Part shown: positions 24,436 to 35,174 of the stretch, piece after piece
Position numbering within the stretch: position 1 is the stretch's first letter
Layout of the letters: each line of letters begins with the position of its first letter
Source: Lobosporangium transversale
Taxonomy: Eukaryota > Mortierellomycota > Mortierellomycetes > Mortierellales > Mortierellaceae
DNA: 64,000 bases
Reading direction: 5' to 3'
Assembly (NCBI RefSeq): GCF_002105155.1
Contig: NW_019029039.1
Coordinates: 1 to 64,000 of the forward strand
Notes under the pieces: generated by a model
The model's database searches: none
Told to the model about the DNA's origin: nothing
What the model saw: the letters and a program-made list of their open reading frames with translations, nothing else
Position numbers and translations under genes: made by a program

Positions 24436-25309
24436 TTTACATAAAGCGATGATAAAGAAACAAGAGAAATAAGCGGATCGGAGAGGAAGAGGAAGAGGGA
24501 GACAATAGCATTGACCTAACTTTGTGAATAAAAAGAAAGCAGGTAGTGGGGGAGGAATCTGACTTTGTAAATAGTAAAATGTAAGGCAATAGCAAACGCT
24601 GTGTTGTGCTCCGAGGGATGGTTGATAGAACAATTGAGGATGCAAGAGAGGATAGCAAGTGGCAAGTGGCAAAGCACGGTGATGAGGAGTGTTAGATAAT
24701 TGTAGTTGGACATTTATACACATTTATGTTTTGTAATGGGGGCTTGCACACAAAGAGTGTGTGCATCTTGACATAAAACCATGATCTATTCAGAGTTACA
24801 TTCGCATATCATGTCATTACATTGACATGCCATTGGCAGCAGTGCATGCGTCCAAATGTCCAATTGCGCATACGTCTTCCTACTCCTGCAACGCCCAATG
24901 CAAAAAAAGACAAAGCTCTTCTTAACCACATTTGACCCTTATCCAATTGTCTTCTACTCTCCTAAACTCTTCATACTCCTTCCTCTTTCTTCCTCTTTCT
25001 TCCTCTTTCTTCCTCTTTCTTCCTCTTTCTTCCTTTTTTGATTCCTTTTTTGATTCCTCCCTCATCATCATTGCATCGGTACAATACACATACGCATTCC
25101 CACTTTTATTACTTTACATTTACACATTCATACATATTACACTACTTGTCATTCATTACTTTATTATTTCTCATTTACATTCTCATTATTCATTACTTTG
25201 TTTTCTTCATTCGTTTCTTCACACGTCCATACTGCTTTCTCTTCTTCTCCTTCACTCTTCTTTTCTTTTCTTTTATATATTTTTTTTTCTTTAAAGATCT
25301 CATTTCCCA
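24436..25309. promoter_or_regulatory. divergent intergenic region with CT-rich tract
   Basis: Shared upstream region of the pseudouridine synthase (minus) and the LAMTOR1-like gene (plus). A pyrimidine-rich stretch leads to the LAMTOR1-like start, including a 10-bp repeat (24975-25032). This is typical of fungal 5' regions but is not a defined regulatory site. Confidence 0.35.
24975..25032. repeat. 10-bp tandem repeat
   Basis: About five copies of a TTCCTCTTTC unit, upstream of the LAMTOR1-like start codon. Confidence 0.85.
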
Positions 25310-26173
25310 ATGGGTTGCTGTGGAAGCAAACAGACTGAAGACGAGCGGGTTAGTATAAAGATCCCAATTCTACTACCGATACAATCCATATTCTCATCTA
25401 TGCTACCAATGTCAATATCACTATCGATATCAATTCCCAATATCGATAAAGTTTCTATATATCGATAGTAATAATGAAAACAAAATGACAACAGCATTTC
25501 TCGCGCGGACTCGTGAATTATCAAGACAACGCATCTCCACCCATTGACAGTGGACGATCTAATCATTTACTTGCGCTAAGAGCAAGCACGGACAACACAC
25601 TAGAGAGAAATATGAATTGCTTCAAGAAAAGAGAACCCCCCCTCATTCAGACCACATATTACTCAAAAGCACAGCATTGACTGGCAGATACAAAACCAAA
25701 GAGAGAGAATGTTTTTTTTTTTTTTTTTTTTTTTTTTTAATGCTGTTGCTCTAACCAGCTAAACTGATGCTTAATGAATTTCGCCCAATTTAATTACAAA
25801 ATTTCACCATAATGCCAACAATTGGCGAAGACTCTCTTGCATGAGCACAGAATGTTGTTTTGTTATTCCTACTACTCCCTTCATCAACATACAATTGCAT
25901 TGTACTCCGTCTTTTTTTTTTTTTTTTTTTTTTAACATCCCTCTTCTTTACTGACTTATTTTTATTTTTATTTACTTCTGTGCTGTTGTTGATGTTAGGA
26001 GGAGCGAGCAAAGATTCTAGTGAAGAGCCAAGGTCCATATGGGTAAGTTTATACACATCTTTGATCTATCCAAAGAGCACAATGCACTCTATTGCATTCT
26101 CTGTGCCTCTTGTATCACTACAAACCATTCCTCTTTTTTTTTTTTTTTTTTTGTTTTTTGTTGGGCACAGATG

Positions 26174-26204
<31 letters not shown>

Positions 26205-26410
26205 CTTCACAATCAGATTATGACGACAAAGGAGAGGGGTTTTCAATCCTCCTAAAATTTCAACTCCACCCTGAAATTGTATAAACATACGAAAACAAAT
26301 TACAAAAAAACAAAAAACGAACCAAGCCCAATAGAATGAATGCAAAGCATTGGGCAGTTGGATGTTTTGTTTTTAATGCTCTCGTTTTTCTTTATTATTA
26401 TTACTACTAC

Positions 26411-26450
<40 letters not shown>

Positions 26451-27965
26451 TTTATTTTTCGTGGAATGAATCCTTTGGCTCCATGATAAAATGTGTTACT
26501 GTTCTTGCGAACGACATTGGTACTTTAGTCCTCGATGACCATCATTACGATGTTATTATTATTATATATATTATTATTACTTTCGTGTTTTTGCTCGCTC
26601 TTTTTTTTCCTTTCAAGCCCCTCCTCCCCCCTTTTTTTTCATAAAAATTATGCAAACTATAGGACATCCGTTAGGAATCGAGGGATGAAAAGAAGGAGAG
26701 GATGCTGTTATTTCAGTACCAATGAAGCATTGATCTTATGCGGAACCATCCATTCATTTGCTTTTTTTATTTGGCGGGAAGGAGAAAAAAAAAAAAAAAA
26801 AAAAATGAACAACAGCATGATGGGTCATATCCTTTTACTCTTTGTTTTTGGAGGGAAAAAATAAAAATAAAAATAAAAAAGGAGACTTTGGGACGTCATG
26901 TTATTTTATTAAAAAGAAATTAGGAAAGTGTCCTTGGTTCAGTCAGGATATATTTATTTTAAACGTCTGTACTTTCTGTTCATTCCATTGTTGTTTACAG
27001 TAATCTCATTTCTGTTTTCTTGGCAAGAGATCGAAAGAAGACAGGGTACTTGGTGAATAGCTGCGCCAGTTGTTGTCTTTATTTGATTCGTGTATTTGCT
27101 AGACCATATGAGGAAGGATGTGGAGGGAGAAGTGGCAACGGATGGCAATCAGAAATGGACTGTTTGCCCTGAGCGCAATGTTTTTTTTTTTTTTTTTTTT
27201 TTTTTTGTAATTAAACAAACGATTGCGTGTATATGATTGTGTTTAGTGTAAAAAAAAAAAAAAAAGAAAGAAATAAAAAGAAGGCTCTGGGCGATGCAAT
27301 GCGATGCGATGCGGTGGTTGAACATCAACAATGGCATTTCAACGCATTAATTGGTACGCAACACAATTTTTTTTTATTCTTCAGTTGGATGATCAGGGCA
27401 CAACGCTGTTCGGGCACCCCTACCCCTAGTCTCCTAGTCCTTTTGTTTTTATTTACTTTGTCGAGAATGAATAACTGACATTGACCCTATTTCGTATTTG
27501 TTGCTTTTACTTTGTAATGTTTTGACCTCTCATCCTTCTTTATAGAGCATGCCCGATGGTGCCTCCAAACTATACCGAGCAAGATCGAGTACGAGATTCA
27601 TTCCAAAAGATTGTCGAAAGGACAGCTGGGTAAGTAGAATCTCTCCCCAAGAGATGTGATATCCGACCAAACATTCTGCAATACCAATGCGCACTTCTTG
27701 CACATTCATCCATTTTTCTTTTTTTTTAAACCTTCAAATAACGGAAGTATGTACAGTATATATTATACATGTACATGCCAACAGTACATTCACAACACAA
27801 CATCACAACTATGGTGTGCATGTCATCGAAATGTTTTACAGTACGCGCGCGTTTCTTTCTTTGATCCTCCTATTTTCGTTTTACATTTCTTTCGCTCATG
27901 CAAGCATTATGGCAAGCATATGCAAATTGGTGGTGTTGAGAGCATTTTACCAACAGTATTTTGAC

Positions 27966-27996
<31 letters not shown>

Positions 27997-29066
27997 TCGG
28001 TCACCTCCCATTTCATAGTTCAGGTACACTGACCAGTCTTGAGTTATCAATGCACGCAACATCCTGTTTCTTTTTCTTCTGATTGCTATCATGCCTCCCC
28101 TCTCCCCCTCTCCCCTAACTCAAGGCATATGAACACGAGCATTGTCTTTAAATCTACGCCGTAGTTGTGCGGCTGTTCTGATTGGTCTCTCTATTTAGGA
28201 CTGTGTGGAAGAGAGGGAAAGGGCCAAACGCGTCTTTGTGTCTGCCTATGTGTTTCAGATACTGGTATTTACACTTGGCCTTTTGGCCCCGACATTATGT
28301 AGTGTTGGCGCTGCTGCATTACTGCCCTGATAGCTGGTTTATTCATGCAATTAGCGGCTGCTAATCTGAAAATCTGCAACTATCGCTAAAGAAAAAACTT
28401 TTATGACGAAAGAGTCAAAGTGCTCATAGTTCTATACTTTCATTTGTCCACTAACACGAGAAAGAACTTTTTTTTTTTTTTTCTTTTCTATTCTTTTCTT
28501 TATTTTTGATCAGAAATCTTATTGATATCCCATCAACGCTTCAAGTTGAAAGACTACAACAGCAAGAAGCCTTGAATCGCTCGAACGAATATATGTCTGC
28601 GCTCAACACTGTCAAGCTACCACAACAGACCATTCGCAAGCTATACAATATGACTTCCGTCAAGGGATCGGGCACAGATATGCCTGCACTCAACGATGCT
28701 CTTGAGACAGCTGTAGGGACAAATGATGGGGCCGCACTCAATACCAAAGAAAGGATCTCCACATCGTCTGGAAACTCGATCAAGGCGCCTTCGGTGCGCG
28801 AGGTTCTTGCAGAAAAGACGGTCGATTCAAAGACAGTTGGCTGGGTACTGCCTTATTATTATTATTTTTTTTTTGAAAGAAGAAAAAAAAAAAAATTAAA
28901 TGAAATGAATGACAAATTAATAGAAGACTAACCATCCTTGTTCGTTGCTTACAAAATTGATTCCTAGATGGCGAACGTGATGGGCGAGTTACACCAGGCT
29001 ACAGAATCAATTGATGTCGAGGATGTTGGGGACCTTATTGTTACTTTGTCACCACCCAGGGCTTGA
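25310..29066 (+). CDS. LAMTOR1/p18-like Ragulator subunit (lysosomal/vacuolar TORC1 anchor)
   Basis: Five exons: 25310-25348, 25999-26042, 27546-27629, 28514-28844, 28968-29066 (198 residues). The first residues MGCCGSKQTEDER carry Gly2 and Cys3/Cys4, the dual myristoyl/palmitoyl signal by which LAMTOR1 (and yeast Ego1) holds the Ragulator/EGO complex on the lysosome or vacuole. The helix region DSFQKIVERTAGNLIDIPST followed by NRSNEYMSAL matches the LAMTOR1 core (RTASNIIDVS...YMDRARQYSTRL in the animal protein). By family it scaffolds Rag GTPases for amino-acid activation of TORC1. Only about 600 of 3,757 bp are coding; introns 1-4 are about 650, 1,503, 884 and 123 bp and hold most of the local repeats. 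All junctions are GT-AG and in frame. The tail (ATESIDVEDVGDLIVTL) also fits the family. Confidence 0.85.
26395..26457. repeat. ATT trinucleotide repeat in LAMTOR1-like intron 2
   Basis: ATT/ACT units, then a run of about twelve ATT, inside the 1.5-kb intron. Confidence 0.85.
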
Positions 29067-30562
29067 AGGTCCCCTTTTTGATTATTATTTTTTTTTTTTT
29101 TTTTTTTGATATGACCCGCGTTTCTTTTCTATTTTCACCATTCACATTTCACATCATCATTGCACTTTCTATACTTTATCTTTTCTTCTTTTTTTTTTTT
29201 AAAAAAAAAAAAAAAACAAAAACAAACAAACAAAAAAAAAAAAAAAAAAAAAAAAAAAAACATATTCTTCCATGAGTCAACACTTGTTTCTATCTATCAA
29301 GTCAACCTTAGCTACTCCACCAGGTTCTTTACGAAATATCCTCTCATGACAAAGTTCTTCATCCATTTTATTTTTATTTTTATTTTTCTGTGTACATACC
29401 ATTCTTTACATTTTCTTCCATACTTCATTTTTTTTATTTATTTATTTTTTTTTTTTATTTTTTTTATTTTTATCATCCTGGTCTCTTTTCTTTCGAAGAG
29501 AAGCCATGATTTTCACGTTTATGACCCATGCCTCTCATCCTACTATATTTTACTTGAATATTTTTTGCAAAATCCCCATGAAATGAACTATGGAGATATA
29601 ACAATAGAAATGAAAAATAAATATTTTTTTGAAAAAAAAAAAAAAAAAAAAAAAAAATTATACTACGAGGCAAAAAATGAATCTGTCAAGTTGATTTATA
29701 CTAAAAAACGTAAAAAACGTAAAAAACGTTACTCTCAAGCACTAACGTTACATGTCCAAAATAATGATAAAGAAAGACGAAGGAAGTGGAAGTGGAAGTG
29801 GTAACGTTTCACCAACTTTTATGCATACTACATAAAGCCCCTCCTTCACTGATCATAATATTTCGTGTTCAGCATTCAGACTCTCTCTCTCTCTCTCTCT
29901 CTTTCCTTCAACTTGGACAGCCATATCAAAATGATGTCGTAGTTCTTTTCAAATGCTCCTTGGAAAGGAAACCGGCTGGAGAAGCAAAGTTTCTGCACCG
30001 CGTTTCAAGATGCGTCTGCAAGTAGATGACATTAAGAGGGTATAATATCGAATGTTGGAGTTGAGACAGAGAGAGTCCAAGGCAAGATACCTTAGCAAGT
30101 CTGGATAGCTTATCTCGCTTTGAGTCCGAGGCCGATCATCAGCAGCGCATGCAATCAAAAGACTTGATGTGGATGATGGACCATTGAGTGCCTCAGTAGC
30201 GTTGTGAGCTATGATCAAAGTTTCTTTCTTTCATAATGAAGGCATGCTATCCGGGACTAGAAAAATCTTTTTAAAAAAAATTTTCGTAGGGTCAAAGGGA
30301 CGTAGTGCAGGATAAGCACGTGTGTCTTGGTGGAGAAGACTTGTTTCGTTGTCCCCAAGACGTTCTCTAATATTGCAGCTCAAGCTTCTTATACAGAAAG
30401 ACAATGGTTAAGGCAACCATACAAGTCATTTGACATTCATGAATAAAAAAAGAAAAAAGAAAAAAGAAAAATGGGCCGCTTAGTTCCCTATCCTCATAAA
30501 AACCCCACTCCATTGCATCAAAAACGTCTCCTCGTGCGTTTATATGCATTCAGAAGCGAACT

Positions 30563-30596
<34 letters not shown>

Positions 30597-30671
30597 TTGT
30601 TTATTCGCGACCGTCATGCAGAGAGTAAGAGTTGAATATTGTATTTGAGGTTGCGTGTTTATTCTTTCTTT

Positions 30672-30705
<34 letters not shown>

Positions 30706-30747
30706 CTTTATCTTTATCTTTATCTTTATCTTTATCTTCTTTTTCTT
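29067..30747. other. intergenic region, LAMTOR1-like to proteasome alpha-6
   Basis: Mostly A/T tracts and short repeats: three AAAAAACGT units at 29703-29730 and five TTTATC units at 30706-30738. A minus-strand open frame at 29949-30218 (contains LLIACAADDRPRTQSEI) looks less biased than its surroundings, but I find no partner exons or family. Confidence 0.45.
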
Positions 30748-32200
30748 TTACTCGGTATCCATGGCTTCTCCCTGTGGAAGATCCTCTGAAGCAGCAGCAG
30801 TAGGAGCATCTCCTGACGTCGGAGCGCCGGCTTCTAATTGATTAAGATATGTCCTCAATCGCTCTTCCTCGATTAATTCCCAATCATGATCCTTTCCTAC
30901 GACACCAATAGCGCAGTTTTTGAGGTTCAATTCCTTGTCCTGCTGAAGAGTTTCACGTAATGCATGCAATCCGTGCATAATGAGAGCATCCAGATCAGCT
31001 AATTGAAAAAAAAAAAAAAAAAAAAAATACAAAATTAGCCGATATTATAAACAAAGAGAATATTATCTTCAAAGTGTTATTTGACTTTACCAGTTTCAAA
31101 ATCATTTGCAAATTTCTCGAGATATGTTTTTGCGCTCTGGCTCTTGGCGCCGATAGCAATAGCATAGTATTCAAGGCAATTGGCGTTGGGCAGGCACTCG
31201 TACAAGTGAGGACCCGTGCCCTCGTCGTAGCTTCCTACCAACAATCCTACACCATATGGGCGACGGCCATAATTTTGGGTGTTGATCTGTGCCTCTGTGA
31301 AAACAACAATATATCAAAGTGAGAACAAAAGTAAACGCATTAGATCCTTTGGCTAGAAGAAGAAGAAAAAAATAAAAAATAAAGAGCACTGCTCCAAAGA
31401 ATGAAAGACGTACTATCGCCGATCAAGGATACGAGTCTGCTGCCAGGCATGGGACGATCATACATCATCTTTGACTTCATACACTCGGTTCTCATGAAAT
31501 TGCTATGGTTCAAAATATCATTCTGCGTTAATACGTCCCTTCTTTTCAAAAACCATCCATGAATCCTGAAAGCAATAAAAATAAAAAATAAAAAATAAAA
31601 ATAAAATAAAATAAAAACTTTTTTTTTTTTTCCTACCTCAAAACACGAGCATCTGAGACAAGGCCCGCAATGGCAATTCCGACATGACTATCAATCCTGA
31701 ACAACTTTTGTTGATGCGATGCAAGTTCGCCAGAAGAACGCTATTATTGTTGTCATTATAAGAAATATACATAAATATTTTAAGTCTTCCATCTATATCT
31801 AACCCAAAGCTCGCACCTTAATATTTCTTTTTTTTTAAAAAAAATAAAAATAAAAATAAAAATAAAAATAAAAACTCAAGAGCAATAAATAATTACCTTC
31901 AAAGCCAACAGGACGACATGGGTTTTCGAACGCAATCCAACAGAAGCTGATCCCTGCTTGACAGCTTCGAGTGCGTATTCAATTTGGTGCAGACGACCTT
32001 GTGGGGACCAGGTTGAAATATCGTTATCGTATTGATTGCGGAACTAACACATGGCGCGTAAAGAAACCGAGAGAACTGGAACGTTAGCCATGGAAGACAT
32101 TGAAAAAAGCAATTTGTTTATTATTAAGGCCCAAAGTTGCCGGTATAGTTTTTTTTTTTTTTTTTTTTTTGTATCGATGGGCGCAGTGGGTTCATACCAT
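30748..32200 (-). CDS. 20S proteasome alpha-6 subunit (PSMA1/Pre5 type)
   Basis: Six exons: 32200-32198, 32043-31897, 31740-31637, 31502-31414, 31294-31091, 30998-30748 (265 residues; human PSMA1 has 263). The N-terminal alpha signature [20 protein letters not shown] continues into [19 protein letters not shown], the standard alpha-ring gate region. Later blocks [34 protein letters not shown] and [18 protein letters not shown] match alpha-6 specifically. The tail is the usual acidic Pro/Ala extension. It is a non-catalytic outer-ring subunit of the proteasome. The first coding exon is just the ATG, directly followed by a GTATGA donor. The next exon begins with F2. An AG precedes each exon and a GT follows it. 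Confidence 0.93.
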
Positions 32201-33044
32201 GTTGGCTGTCTATCTGTACGTTGAAGGGTCGAAAGGATGTAATAATACAAAAAAGGCGAATGAATGCGTTTGACTGACTTAATGAAATGAGAATGAGAAT
32301 AAGAGAGGAGACAACACGTCAAAAAGGGACGCGCGTTGCGTTGCGCGAGCGAGCGAGGGTGTAGGGTTTTAGCAGTCAAATCATGTGGAATCAAGGCGAA
32401 TTGTGCCTTAGCTACGTCACACACCCAAGCCACGAGCCCCAAATGATCCTTGCTTCGTTCTCTCCCTGGAGCTTGTTTGCGGGTCAGAGTTACTTCGCTT
32501 GCGTCCCTTTTTATTTGATTTCATTTCATCTAGAGATATTCTCCCTTCTCGTCAACAGGCTAGAGCCACTGAGGCCTCCCTTGATGGCTCAAATAGTCGC
32601 TAACAAAGTGGCAGATATTCTGGTTCGCTATAACGTCGTGGTGCGTGCCTCGTGTCAGCTCGCTATGTATCATAGTCGGATGAAGGTTACTGAATGCTCA
32701 AGCCATCAAATATATATATATATATGCCTTTTCTGGCATTTCTTAGTTTTTGCTTCTTCTCCTTGTTGACTTTATACCTAGTGCGGATGAAGACGTATTC
32801 ATGCTGAAGGCTTTCATGGGTAATGAGTGGCTAGTCAGGCTCCCAGAAGATGAAGCAGGTCCCTTACCAAGCCCCTCCTAATTTCTTCGAGGCCTTGCGT
32901 AAGGGAATGGGTGTCTAGATTTGATAAACAAATAGAAGCAATAGAACTTGAAAGCTATTTGCCCTGTACATTTTTTAATTGGCCATTACTATCAGACATT
33001 TATAACTGCACCATTGTGTCAAGTTGCCAGAATCTAAAATAAAG
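32201..33044. other. spacer upstream of proteasome alpha-6
   Basis: No gene assigned. A plus-strand stretch near 32581 starts with MAQIVANKVADILVRYNVVV and reads like protein for about 45 codons, but I cannot place it in a family or find companion exons. Confidence 0.4.
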
Positions 33045-33850
33045 TTAGCATCTGATTAATAGCTCTAAGAGGAAAAATAGAAAAATATCTCCTCCATCTA
33101 AACACTTGGTGACTCCAAAATCCTTTTCAGGCCCCAACGGTGAAATGGTAATGCTGTAATCATTCTTCGACACAATACTAAGTAGTCTGAGTTGAACACT
33201 GTTAATTCCTAAAGCCGTAAGCACGCCTTGAATGTCATAGACAGGGGATCGCCTTCTTAAGGTATGTCTTCAGATGGCCTCTATGGTTTCGTATACTAGC
33301 ATATCATTGTCCCTTGATACGGCAATGTCACTGAGCCCATAGTCGAGTGCTTTCTCCACGTCAGTCTCAATCGGGTAGGGTTTTATGCTCCAATTTCTAT
33401 TTACCATATAATTTGCAAAGTCCCTTCGCCCTCCAGACGCCAATAGAAGAATTTCCTCAGATTCTTCTCAACGGCCCTGGAATGCTGCTTTTACACCCAG
33501 AGATCGCTTTCGACGCGTCCCTTCAGGCTTTTAATGCCTTCTTTGACGACGCTCAAGGTTTTCGCACGAACGTCCTTACGAAAAACTAGAGTTTTAGTCA
33601 TTTTGATGGGGATAGGCCGCCCAAGTAGAGGATCAGGTTTTGAGGACTTCTAAGCGTTTAATTTTGGTTTTCGAGAATAAGTTGTGCGGCATCCAAGGTA
33701 TAAAGTGAATAGGCATAACGAATAAATGCGAAGAAGGCTCCGAGCACATAGACGCGATATATATTCGAGCTGAGAGGCTCGGCAGATCCACATCTAGCAA
33801 CGGGATCGTGCCCTTGTTTTGGTCAGGAAAGCCGCAGGCAATCTCCATAT
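33045..33850 (-). pseudogene. FEN1/XPG-like nuclease pseudogene
   Basis: On the minus strand, pieces of one protein occur in order but in different frames. These are an N-terminal segment (IPLLDVDLPSLSARIY, then VLGAFFAFIRYAYSLYTLDA in another frame), a middle segment (KTLSVVKEGIKSLKGRVESD, stop, KQHSRAVEKNLRKFFYWRLE), then a frameshift into ANYMVNRNWSIKPYPIETD and the XPG-I-like motif AVSRDNDMLVYETIEAI, a TGA, and the helix-3-turn-helix-like LGINSVQLRLLSIVSKNDY with ISPLGPEKDFG. This order is that of FEN1/XPG-superfamily flap nucleases, in a form I associate with families expanded in early-diverging fungi. At least two frame changes and two internal stops mean it cannot make a full protein. 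It lies about 1.1 kb from the Tigger-like transposon. Confidence 0.7.
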
Positions 33851-34948
33851 TGATAATGAGGATTGTATTGCAGCAGACGGATTATGGTTCTAATGAGAGA
33901 GTAAGGGCAAGCGGAAATGGGAGAACAGTCTTTTCTTTTTCGTGTCATATAGTCGATAACAAATATTTTTGTATATAGCAATCAATTTTTTTTTTTGTTT
34001 TCGCTTTTTTATGATTATCGGCCAAACAAAGTATAAGAACCAAACGAAATAATAATATTTATCTACTACCCGGAACGGGTAAGCATCCGGTGTTTTTGCC
34101 AGTACATGTGCCTTGTGGCATGTGCTCTACCAAGCTACATGTAGCATGTTTTGCGTTCTGTCGACTTAGTTGTTTGAGGAACTTTAAAACAAAAATAAGA
34201 AAAATATTGTGCTGTTACACCAACTCAAATAAATGCTTCTTTGCATTAAAAAAGCACTGGCTTTGCTCCTTGATTTTCCATTCCTGCATCTCAGTTGACG
34301 ATTCCCGCCACGATATAGCCTATAAATAAATGGCGAGGATTTCCGGCCCCAGCATACTTCCCCTTTCGTCCTCCAAAGTAATAAAAAACGCCAAGGTATA
34401 ATCTATACCAGTGCTGTAGGATATTCCATGTCTCTCATTGTTAGGGAATGTACAGAAAACAAAGACACACTTCAATTGCTTGTTCAATGGCTTGGCGCGT
34501 GTACACAACACAGCTGACGGTGATTGACGGAAACCAACACCAACAAAAATATGCTTACGCGCAAAGCAAATAACTATCCCCTAACTTTACTGGCGTAGCA
34601 GCATTGTTTGCCGTGATACATAACACTTGCCAATGCAGCAAGACGGCGTGTGCAGATAGCAAAGGAGCACTTCTATTATTTGATCAGATACCAAACCAAT
34701 GGTTTGCTCCCATTTACTTCAATCAGTGGTATCTCTACATCTTCGTTACCTGAGCCATCGTTTCATTGCTTTACATCGGCTCACTTGGAAGAGACTGGGA
34801 AAAGAACGAAAGGAAGCAACTGCTTAGTTGTCAGGACACAATAATGATAAAATGATGGGCGCGTGGAAGAACCTGAGCATAACGCAACAGATCTATAGAA
34901 TATAGTTCGTAAGTAGGCTTGTCCCCAAGCTTGAACAAAATCAGTCTA
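33851..34948. other. spacer between nuclease pseudogene and transposon
   Basis: No gene recognised. It includes a short perfect palindrome GCTACATGTAGC near 34134 beside repeated CATGTG/ACATG words. An open minus frame (34320-34511) has no recognisable features. Confidence 0.45.
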
Positions 34949-35028
34949 CAGTCGTCCCTCAGTAATTCGCGAATTACTGAGGGAACTGGTCTGTTTTTAT
35001 TCACTTCAATTCAATTTCAATTATATTG
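34949..35028. repeat. left terminal inverted repeat of Tigger-like element
   Basis: An 80-bp perfect match to the inverted right end. It contains the palindrome 34956-34983, with half-site CCCTCAGTAATTCG. Confidence 0.93.
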
Positions 35029-35174
35029 GTGGGCGCTCCTTTATTCTTTTTTTTTTTCTTTTTTTGAATTTTTCATTTTTTTTTAAACAGCCACCCTTTG
35101 TATTTTTCACTATTCTGCATACAAAACACACAAAAAAAAAATAAATAAATAAATATATTTATTATAAAATATGA

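Noticed and set aside
28090-28420. Less repetitive block inside a LAMTOR1-like intron considered as an intronic snoRNA
   Set aside because: No convincing paired C/D boxes or H/ACA hairpins with correct spacing.
29160-29804. 214-codon plus-strand open frame
   Set aside because: Mostly Lys and Phe runs from A and T tracts joined by chance; no family features.
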